A stretch of 64,000 bases of DNA from Emiliania huxleyi CCMP1516. Lineage: Eukaryota; Haptophyta; Isochrysidales; Noelaerhabdaceae. Below, piece by piece: positions 39,929 to 48,719 of the stretch; position 1 is the first letter of the stretch; each line of letters starts with the position of its first letter. The DNA is taken from NCBI RefSeq assembly GCF_000372725.1, contig NW_005197506.1, forward strand, positions 424,177 to 488,176. The letters run 5' to 3'. Made by a program: the position numbers and the translations under genes. The notes below the pieces were generated by a model. That model saw only the letters and a program-made list of their open reading frames with translations. It did not search any database and was not told the origin of the DNA.

Positions 39929-41213
39929 ATGGCTCCACGCTGGGCCCTGGGCGTGTGCCTGCTCGTCTGGCACGCTGCAGCTCAGCGCAGGTACAACCGC
40001 GAGAAAGATCTCAAGGAGAACCAGGTGGAGCTCCAGGTGCCATACAAGATCAGCGAGAACAACCTGCTGATCCCGGATCCGGAGGGAGACAAACAAGGGC
40101 CGTGCAAGGACTCGCACGACAACTGCACTGAGTGGTCCCACTGGGGCGAGTGCGAAGCCAACCGGAAGCTTATGTCGAACCTCTGTCCGGCGGCGTGCGG
40201 TCTCTGCCCAATGACGGACAAGGAAAGGGCGCAGTGGTTTGCCGGGATGAAGGCGGCGTGCAAGGACCAGCACGAGGACTGCGAGAGTTGGGCGTTTGAA
40301 GGGCGATGTTCGGACGCAAACGACGGCATCTTTCAGCGCGAGTGCAGGGATGCGTGTGGCCTATGTCCAATGACGGCGATGGATAAGACGAGACGGCGCA
40401 TCCGCTGGTGCAGACCGCTCAGCGAGCAAGCGGCGACGCGCCCCTTCCCTCCGACACGTGCATGACACGTCCATGGCGCGCTGAACAGGTGGTGGCGTGC
40501 AGTGGATGCCGGCGCGCTCGACATTCTCAAGGGGCTGCGTGAAGACAACAACGGCACGTGCGTGCGCACTCCGCACCCGGAGACGGTCCAGACTGCGCTG
40601 CATCGCGCCGCGCTCGAGGGCAACTCGAATACGGCGGGATTGGCGCGCCGAGTGGCTGGACAGACGCAGCCAGGACGTGACCGATGCTTGGCCAAAAGTA
40701 GGCCAAGTGGCTCATCGAGGAGTGCGGCCAGGACCCAAACTATGTCGACCCGCGGCGCTGCCTCCCGCTGCTTCCTTCTCGACGAGGGTCGTGAGCGGCG
40801 ACGGTTGACACGTGGCGGGTGTGACCAGGTTTCGAATCCCGCCGCTACACCTCGCTGCCGGCAAAGGCGACGTCGACGTGCTGAAGGTGCTGCTCGCCCA
40901 CGAGGCGGATGCAGCTAGGGAGAGAGACCTCAGAGAGGTCGCATGGCTCAAGCGTGTCGCGTACATATGCAGGCGGACGCGACGCACCTCGACGCGTTTG
41001 GAAGGTCGGCGCTCGACATTGCAGAGTCAAACGGGCACACAGCCTTTGTCGAGGCGCGTGCTCGCGCAAAAGCCGCCCGGCCTTGCCGGGCCGCTCCAGG
41101 ACCACCCCCCAACCACCCCTTTTTAGGCGTTGCGATCGCACAAGACCCGAGCCGCCTTGCTGAGGGATGAGCTGCAGAAGATGCGCCAAGGCTACCTCCA
41201 CGACGAGCTCTGA
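39929..41213 (+). CDS. Secreted ShKT-domain protein with ankyrin repeats
   Basis: Signal peptide MAPRWALGVCLLVWHAAA. Two ShKT domains follow, each with six cysteines: CKDSHDNCTEWSHWGECEAN...CPAACGLC and CKDQHEDCESWAFEGRCSDA...CRDACGLC (exon 1, to about 40385). Later exons in other frames give ankyrin segments: VDAGALDILKGLREDNNG and TALHRAALEGN (about 40500-40630), AKWLIEECGQDPNYVD (about 40690), PPLHLAAGKGDVDVLKVLLA (about 40845), and DAFGRSALDIAESNGHTAFV (about 40990). The last exon starts after a TTTTTAG acceptor at 41126 and ends MRQGYLHDEL at 41213. Ankyrin repeats after a signal peptide and ShKT domains suggest a surface or lumenal scaffold. Exon borders between 40400 and 41100 are approximate. 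Confidence 0.72.
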
Positions 41214-41548
41214 GTGGGAGGGGTAACCTTTCGCGAGGGTGGCGTTGGGTGTGTGTGACCGCGGGTTCGCTTGTTTTTTGTACCTCTCCCTCGCTCTTCT
41301 TCTCTTTGAGTGTGTGTAAGCTCTCTTATGCATACACATTGACGCACTTGGACTGCAACGTTCGTGTAGTGCTCCTCTTGTATCAGATACTACGTTTCGA
41401 ACTTTTCGTGAGGATGAGACACGGTGTGACGCGGTGATGCTGTGGTAGACGCCCGTTGGGGGCGTGTTTCTTCAGTCCGTGCCACCGAGTCCGGGGTGCA
41501 CACGGTGTGCACAGACAACTGGGTGCGGATTGAAATGAAATATTTTCC
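41214..41548. other. Intergenic
   Basis: AT-richer stretch between two plus-strand genes, likely terminator and promoter. No repeat or RNA gene recognised. Confidence 0.55.
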
Positions 41549-43291
41549 ATGTCGTACGTCCTTCCAGCTCACGGCGCGATGTTAACCGCCATCGCCTGTC
41601 GGCGCGCGATAGTAAGTGCTCGCGTTTCTAGGATTCCTATCGCGGCCAGTTTGACGGCAGGAGGCGTAGCGAGAGCGACTCTAGCTCCCTGCCTGAGCAT
41701 TGGCATCCGCACGCTTGCTGGGCCAGGGGCCGCTGCTACTGCAGGGTGTGGCGTCCCCCTCGTCAGGGTCAGGCCGGGAGCTGCTAGGAGGTTGGGCTGT
41801 AGCATTCGCATGCGGAGCACAAAGAGCGAGGGGGCTCCCTCGAGTTCGCCGAGCCTGCTCGAGCGGCTACAGTCTCAGCCACCGAAGATCTTTGCGGCCG
41901 TCAAGGAGAACCTCGTGCGCGACTGGCTCAACCACGTAGCAGGTGGGGACCGCAGCGAGCAGGTGCCATGCGCCTAGTGAGGCTCCTCCTCACTTCCTTG
42001 CTTGGCTGCCAGGCTTCTTTCGCGCGCTGGCTCTCGTACAGTCGGACGTGTTGCTGCTGCAGAGCTTCATGCTCACCTCCTCTAGCTTCACGATCTTCCG
42101 GCTGGGCAAGGACGCGCAGTACACCGCCGTCGGCTACGCCTTCCTCTTTGCCTCGCTGTCCGGCTTTGCAACCTTCAAGATCGCGCGCGATCGGTCTGTG
42201 GCCCGGCGGGCATGGGAGGCCGCGACTCGTTGGACACCGCGCCTGTGCGTTTGCGCCCTCTCAGGTTTGTGTGGCTCACTGAGGAGGAGGAGGCGATCTA
42301 CGCGGCGCACTTCAATGACGATGAGGATGCTGGCAAGAACATGACCAAGCCTCTCTTCAAGAAGCTGATGAGCATCGCCAGGAGAGCCGAGTGCGACGCC
42401 GACTTCACCGTGCTTGAGCGAGGCAAGACATCGGGCCTCGCGCTGCTCGTCGACGGGACCGCCACGATCTCCTCCTCGACGTGGTCGACATCGATGCTCG
42501 GCAACACGGAGGAGGCGATGCAGTACCGCCTCCGCAGCTTCCCGACGACTGCCCATGCACCCGTCGAGATTGTACGCGGTCGTGGTTTCTATGGCGAGGT
42601 CTCTTTTGTGCACGGGCTCACCAGCGGCCGGAATGACGCCGCCCGCGCGGACGTGAGCTTCTCGGCAGGGAGCCGCTACATCTTTTGGGACGGCGAGGAG
42701 CTGCGCGCGCTGCTGAAGAAAAATCCGGCCCTCTCGAACGCGCTCATCGCGTGCGTCTCGATGACCATCTCACGCAAGCTCTACGACACGACCACCTCTG
42801 TCGACAGCACAAGCAGGGACCTCCAAACCGCGCGCACAGAGCTGGACGAGGAGGTGTATCGCCGCGACGCCATCAGTGTGGCGCTGCACGCTCTCGTGGA
42901 GCAGAAGGATTGCGAGGAGCCCGGCAGCGGCGCGAAGCTCTTTGCCTACCTCGAGGACTTGAGAGCCAAGCGCGCAAGCCGCCTTGGCCCCGTTGCAGCC
43001 GCTGGAACCGCGACGTGTGACCATGACGCACGCGCCCACCGCAGGCACGCGATCTCGGGCGAGACGCACGAGCGGATGCTCAAGGAGCTGCGCCTCAAGC
43101 TGAGCGACGACGAGCGCATCCTTGGCCCGGACGCGCCGTCGCTGATCGACCTCTGCAGCCGGCTGGTCGAGCGCGTGCGGCCAGAGGCCAAGATTGACCG
43201 CCGCGTAAACCTGTTGAAGGGCGGCGGCTCCCGACACCCTTCCTTCGTGGTGCGTCAGGGCTCGGTCCACTACGGGGACGGGCCTGGATAG
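41549..43291 (+). CDS. Popeye-like membrane protein with cyclic-nucleotide-binding fold
   Basis: Three exons, 41549-41942, 42013-42193 and 42265-43291, join cleanly (AG|GTGGGG...TGCCAG; CG|GTCTGT...CTCTCAG) into about 533 residues. ATGs at 41549 and 41579 start an Arg/Ala/Ser-rich leader typical of organelle targeting. The mid part, from FFRALALVQSDVLLLQSFML to YAFLFASLSGFATFKIA, holds membrane-associated helices. The third exon starts RFVWLTEEEEAIYAAHF and has a cNMP-binding-type beta-roll: TKPLFKKLMSIAR, TVLERGKTSGLALLVDGTAT, GRGFYGEVSFVHG, and VSFSAGSRYIFWDGEELRAL. This order (membrane helices, WLTxEE, beta-roll with GEVSF) matches Popeye-domain proteins. A coiled/helical C-terminus follows. 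Ligand binding is inferred, since the canonical phosphate-binding Arg is not clear. Confidence is lower for the Popeye label than for the fold. Confidence 0.75.
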
Positions 43292-43390
43292 ACCGCGGAT
43301 CGCGCGCACGCCATAGAGGAGCAGCACCGGCAACGGGCAGCCAGGAGCGGGGAGGCGGGCTCGCGGACGGGCTTGCTTGGGAATCACGTG

Positions 43391-43500
43391 CCGTACGTTT
43401 GAGTCCGTCTTAGGTCCGGGGCGTGAGCCGCACTGCGCTCGCTCGCACTCGCCTACGTATGTGTTACACAGCTTTGCTTTGCGCTTTGGTTCGCAAAACA
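43391..43500 (+). repeat. Module P4, copy 1
   Basis: GTACGTTTGAGTCCGTCTTA, GGGGCGTGAGCCGCACTGCG and CGCTTTGGTTCGCAAAACAC; repeated almost exactly at 45186-45300. Stands just upstream of the open frame starting at 43523, as the second copy does for the gene at 45457. Confidence 0.87.
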
Positions 43501-43522
43501 CCTTCCTGGATCCTGGGTTTCA

Positions 43523-44539
<1,017 letters not shown>

Positions 44540-44977
44540 GCAGGTCATTGACCTCCCCCCCGCTTGTCCACCCGGCGAGAGGGGGACTCACGGGGAAGAG
44601 TCCGAACGCCCGGCCGAACAACTAGGTCATTGAGGCCCCGCCCCTCTCCCGGAAGACGCGCGCCGGCCCGGGTGACTCGCTTGCGAGGTAGATCCCGTTC
44701 CAGCCAGAGGCCGCGTGACCACCACGGGGACGGCTGGTCGAAGGAGGAGAGGCGCATCCGGATGTGGGCGCGGGACGCCCCCGGGCAGGCCTGGTTGCTC
44801 TCCTCTTCCAGAGTCCCTCCCGACGGGGACCGGTCTTAGGCCATTCCAACGGCCAGGCCGCTCGCTTAAGGCTGATTGGCTAGACGAGCGGCCTACCTCC
44901 AATGGGGCGGTCCGGGAACGCGTGGAACCTGCCCACCTCGGTGGGAGGTGGTTTGGCGCCGAGGACCGCCCTCTCCA
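44540..44977. other. Intergenic
   Basis: GC-rich, no gene. GGCCATTCCAACGGCCAGGC with CCGCTCGCTTAAGG (44838-44873) recurs at about 56150-56190, so part of this stretch is a dispersed repeat. Confidence 0.55.
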
Positions 44978-45100
44978 GACTCCATCACCCTCGCCCAGGG
45001 ATCTACAACGCTGTCTTAAGGTCCGACAGGTTCGGCACCGGGCACCGCCTCGGTATACAAAATGCGCCTGCGGGCGGACCCTCACAGATCACAGATCACC
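44978..45100 (+). repeat. Module P3, copy 2
   Basis: Second copy of the 39711-39838 block, here followed by AAAATGCGCCTGCGGGCGGA. Upstream of module P4 copy 2 and the Ala-rich gene. Confidence 0.85.
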
Positions 45101-45185
45101 TATTGCGGTCGCCGACGCCCATCTGCAGCCTGCAACGAAGCGAAATCCCTCCGTGAATTATCCGGCTAGCCATGTCATCCATCGC

Positions 45186-45300
45186 GTACGTTTGAGTCCG
45201 TCTTAGGTCCGGGGCGTGAGCCGCACTGCGCTCGCTCGCAACTCGCCTACGTATGTGTTACACAGCTTTGCCTTTGCGCTTTGGTTCGCAAAACACCTCT
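45186..45300 (+). repeat. Module P4, copy 2
   Basis: Nearly identical to 43391-43500 with two single-base insertions. Ends about 157 bp before the ATG at 45457. Confidence 0.87.
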
Positions 45301-45456
45301 TGCAGGTGTGAACACAGAGGAATCGCTGTACTCAGCTGCTCCGCTTACACTTACCTGTGAAGCGTGAACAGCGATTTTGAACAGCGTTCCTTGAGATCGG
45401 TGTCGAAACACCGCTCTGACAGCGTTCACAGCTGAGGCGGGCGGGCGGAAACGTGA

Positions 45457-47010
45457 ATGGATCCCATAAACGGCGTCGGCAGTGTCGGCAGGTGCATGCC
45501 TGCCGAATCTGCTCGCCCACCTGGTGGCGGCGGCGGCGCCGCCGCTGACGACGGTACTGCGACCGGCGACAACAGCGGCGCTGCCAGCGTCGTCAATGGC
45601 GTCGGCGCAGCCGGCCGGCAGCAACTGCCGGCAGACGAGCAGACGGTGCCGCACGTTTACGCTTCACTGCATGAAGCCAACACGGTCGCTCTCGCCGCAG
45701 AGCATCTCGGCGGTGCCGATGCGGTGGTGGTGGTGGTGGAGGAGGAGGAGGAAGGCGCTGCGGCAGCGCTCCGTGAGGCTGTGGAGCGGGCTCTCGCCAG
45801 CGCCGCAGAAGCTGCGGCTTCGGGTGGCGGTTGCTCCGGCAAAAGCCATGCCGAGGCTTTTGCGGAGAGTGCGGCGCTGGAGCGGTGGGCAGATGAGCTC
45901 GAGGAGCTTGCCGAGCTCGCGGCAGCGGCGGAAGTCGCGGGTGGATCAGATCAAGACGAACCGAGGAACGCCGGGACATCGACAGCGAGGGGTGAGCTAC
46001 CACATTCTTCCCGCTACGCTCGTGCTATTGGAGATGTTCATGCTGCAGTTTATCGGCCCGACGATCGGCAGCGAGGAGATATTCCTCGCCTCGCTGCTCA
46101 TCGTGGGGACTCGTTCAAGATACTGAGCGACCGCGCGACGGCGATGGCGGCTGCGGCTGCGGCTATGGCTGCTTCTGCCGCTGCTGCTGCCTCTGTTGCG
46201 GCTGCTGCCATAGCTGCGGCTGCGGCCGCACCGCCCGGCGAGGCCGTGGCGGCGGCGGCGGCGGAGGCGGAGGCGGCGGAGGCGGAGGCGGTCGAGGCGG
46301 CGGAGGAGGCGGCAGAGGCGGCGGCGGCGGCGACGGAGGCGGCGGCGGCAGCGGCGGCTGCTGCTCCAACTGCTGCTGCTGCTGCTGCTACTGCTGTGGT
46401 GGCGGCATCGCCCGGCAGAGATGCCGAGGCGGCGCTGCAGGCGGCGGCGGCGGAGGCGGCGGAGGCGGAGGCGGAGGCGGTGGAACTCCGGGCCAAGCGC
46501 GCGGCCCGACGGCGGGCAGAGCTCGTTGCTGAGGGCGAGGCGATCGGGGAGGAGGTGAAAGCCTCCGGGCTGGTCACAGCCTGGAGCGAGGCCCGTCCCG
46601 GCGAGCCTGGATACGCGGATGAGAACGGGGTGCTGGTGTACCGCGAGCCTGGCCCGCAACGCCACACGTACGTCGTGCTGGAGCTGCGGCGGTCGCGCAG
46701 GGCCAGAAATGGCCCTAGGGCCAGGCGCAACACGCAGGCTGAGAGCGCGCTCCCGCTGTCGTCGGACGCCTTCCTCCAGCTGGCCGGGCGGGTCGCCGTG
46801 TGGAGGGAGCAGGTGGTGCGGGTCATGGAGGCGGACGCCCAGGAGGCGAAGGCGGAGGCGAAGGCTCGGCAGAGGGAGCGCGTCGCTGCCATCCTCGCGG
46901 GCACGGACGCTGCGGGCGCGGGCGCGGGGGTGGAGGAGGCGCTCAATTGCTGGGAGGAGGATGCGTACGAAGCGGAGACGCTGGAGGCGCTCGCCGAGTT
47001 CGGCGATTGA
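45457..47010 (+). CDS. Alanine-rich low-complexity protein
   Basis: 517-codon open frame with ATG at 45457 (MDPINGVGSVGRCMPAESAR). The first third has helical acidic segments (AERALERW-type, ALERWADELEELAELAAAAE). The centre (coded at 46140-46500) is almost entirely Ala/Glu from GCG/GCT/GAG repeats. The end reads LRAKRAARRRAELVAEGEAI, GVLVYREPGPQRHTYVVLEL and AFLQLAGRVAVWREQVVRVM, then an acidic tail. The C-terminal part looks like genuine coding sequence; no family recognised. Around 46000-46125 the next frame reads LEMFMLQFIGPTIGSEEIFL, also protein-like, so an intron or a frame change may be hidden there. Ala-rich helices suggest a coiled-coil or structural role, as inference only. Confidence 0.5.
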   Translation: MDPINGVGSVGRCMPAESARPPGGGGGAAADDGTATGDNSGAASVVNGVGAAGRQQLPADEQTVPHVYASLHEANTVALAAEHLGGADAVVVVVEEEEEGAAAALREAVERALASAAEAAASGGGCSGKSHAEAFAESAALERWADELEELAELAAAAEVAGGSDQDEPRNAGTSTARGELPHSSRYARAIGDVHAAVYRPDDRQRGDIPRLAAHRGDSFKILSDRATAMAAAAAAMAASAAAAASVAAAAIAAAAAAPPGEAVAAAAAEAEAAEAEAVEAAEEAAEAAAAATEAAAAAAAAAPTAAAAAATAVVAASPGRDAEAALQAAAAEAAEAEAEAVELRAKRAARRRAELVAEGEAIGEEVKASGLVTAWSEARPGEPGYADENGVLVYREPGPQRHTYVVLELRRSRRARNGPRARRNTQAESALPLSSDAFLQLAGRVAVWREQVVRVMEADAQEAKAEAKARQRERVAAILAGTDAAGAGAGVEEALNCWEEDAYEAETLEALAEFGD

Positions 47011-47038
47011 GCGCCTCCCTCTCTCTCCGGCTGCGCGC

Positions 47039-47155
47039 ATGACCGGTGCGGCCTCCGAGTCGGCGTCTAGCGCGCACGATAAAGTTTTTGCTCGCCTTCC
47101 CTGGGACCCCGTGTTGCATGTCTGACTGTCTGTGTGCGATTTCGGGCCCGGGGTT
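47039..47155 (+). repeat. Module P2, upstream of the amidase gene
   Basis: Plus-strand copy of the block found inverted at 27766-27878. Ends about 55 bp before the amidase ATG. Confidence 0.82.
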
Positions 47156-47209
47156 GTGCGTTTACGTGAATGGATCCCTAGTCGACTTCGGCTGCGCCCC
47201 AACAATAAT

Positions 47210-48508
47210 ATGCGCGCCTCCTCCTCGCGGCTTCTCGTCGTCCTCGCGCGGCTGTGCGCCGCCCTCGCCTGTTCCACCGTCCACGTTCCTGCGCCGGGCA
47301 ACGCTACCGTCATCGCTCGCACGATGGAGCTTGGCAGCCTCGGCGGCGAGGCGGCGCTCAGCTTCCGGGGCTTCCCAGCACCTAGCAGCGGCAGCGGCCT
47401 CGCGTGGCGTGTGGCGGTGCACAGGCGCGGAGAGGAGGTCGGAAAGGCCATCTCGCTCGTGTGCGACGCCATCACGCACACGTCGTGGATCACAAAGCTC
47501 GGCTATGTTTCTGTGGACGTCGCCGCTCAGAGCCCTTTCCCCAAGCTCAACGTCACAGTCAACCTTGCGAGCGACGGCATCAACGAGGCTGGCCTCACCG
47601 TGTCCGAGCACACGCTGCGCCAGAGCGTCTACGCGGACGCCGCCGCGCCAGCGCCCGCCGGCACGTCCCGCGTCTGCTTCGCAGCCTTCACGGCGTGGTT
47701 GCTCGGCAACGTGGCGACGGTGCGCGAGCTGCGTGAGGAGGTGCTACCGCGGCTGCGCGTGGTCGGGCCGGTGGTGCCGCTGCCGAGCGGCGACCTGCTC
47801 CACTGGACGATCGACGACGAACGCGAGCACGTCGTCCTCGAGTACCTCGACGGAGAGATGCGCCTGCACAACAACACGGCGGCCCGCCGCTCGCCCTGCC
47901 TCTCGACGCGCCTTCGCGCCGCCGCCCGCCCCCTCCCGACTCGCCCAGGCCCACCCCGTGCCCAGCAGGTGGGCGCCTTCACCAACGACCCCGACTTCAC
48001 GTGGCACCTGCGGAACCTCAACAACTTCGCCAACCTCAGCCCCGACTGGCCAAAGGGCGGCGAGCGCATCACCGTGCAGAGCGAGGTCGGCGCGCTGCCT
48101 CACGCGGTGGGTCATGGCTTCAACCTGCTCGGCCTGCCGGGCGACGCCTCGCCGCCGAGCCGCTTCGTGCGCCTCTTCTTCCAGCGGCAGTACGCCGTGC
48201 TGCGCGCGCCTCCCGCCTCGCTCAACGAGAGCCTCTCCCTCGCCATCGGCCTGCTCAGCTCCGTCTTCATCAGCCAGGGCACCGTCGCGAGCGCCTCGCC
48301 CGCCGCCGGCTTCGAGCTCACCCAGTACTCGGTCCTCAAGCTGCCCGCGGCGCGCCAGTTCCTCTTCCGCGACTATGCGAGCCCACGCTGGAGGCGGGTC
48401 CGACTCGGCGAGCTCGACTTTGCGCCGCGGGCCGGCGCATCGGCGCGCAGCCTGCCGGTCGGGGATGGCACCCTCGGCGTCGAGGATGTGACCGCGAAGC
48501 TGGGCTGA
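47210..48508 (+). CDS. Choloylglycine hydrolase / acid ceramidase-like Ntn amidase, secreted
   Basis: The ATG at 47210 gives MRASSSRLLVVLARLCAALA, a signal peptide whose likely cleavage point lies directly before Cys21. Cys21 (CSTVHVPAPGN) is the expected N-terminal nucleophile of the linear-amide C-N hydrolase family (PVA/bile-salt hydrolase). Family features follow: VIARTMELG, a DGINEAGLTVSEHTL segment, LLHWTIDDEREHVVLEYLDG, VGAFTNDPDFTWHLRNLNNF, and HGFNLLGLPGDASPPSRFVR. Between RLHNNT and VGAFTNDP about 30 residues rich in Arg/Pro/Ala have no family counterpart. They are probably an in-frame GC-AG intron (about 47881-47969, ending CCCAGCAG). The protein should hydrolyse amide bonds of small acylated substrates outside the cell or in an endomembrane space. 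Confidence 0.82.
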   Translation: MRASSSRLLVVLARLCAALACSTVHVPAPGNATVIARTMELGSLGGEAALSFRGFPAPSSGSGLAWRVAVHRRGEEVGKAISLVCDAITHTSWITKLGYVSVDVAAQSPFPKLNVTVNLASDGINEAGLTVSEHTLRQSVYADAAAPAPAGTSRVCFAAFTAWLLGNVATVRELREEVLPRLRVVGPVVPLPSGDLLHWTIDDEREHVVLEYLDGEMRLHNNTAARRSPCLSTRLRAAARPLPTRPGPPRAQQVGAFTNDPDFTWHLRNLNNFANLSPDWPKGGERITVQSEVGALPHAVGHGFNLLGLPGDASPPSRFVRLFFQRQYAVLRAPPASLNESLSLAIGLLSSVFISQGTVASASPAAGFELTQYSVLKLPAARQFLFRDYASPRWRRVRLGELDFAPRAGASARSLPVGDGTLGVEDVTAKLG

Positions 48509-48719
48509 GACGGAGTGCAGAAGAGAGAATTTAAAAGTGTTCCTCCGCTGACTCAGACAGACGAGAGAGCCTCTCGCTTCACTGCTCTTTAGCAGCTATT
48601 CGAGCAGCGGTGCCAGCGCAAAAATAAAAAGCGGCTTAAAAAAGGACGTCCGCCATCCGACGGCTTAAAATAAAAGCAAATTAATAGTGTGCTGTTTGAG
48701 TGTTTGTGGCAGCCGTGTG

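Noticed and set aside
40825-40855. tRNA-like T-loop sequence (GGTTTCGAATCCC)
   Set aside because: No matching D-arm, anticodon arm or acceptor stem around it; it lies in the ShKT/ankyrin gene.
46098-46946. Long minus-strand Ala/Ser frame opposite the Ala-rich gene
   Set aside because: Mirror of GC-rich trinucleotide repeats; the plus-strand C-terminus has more protein-like sequence.
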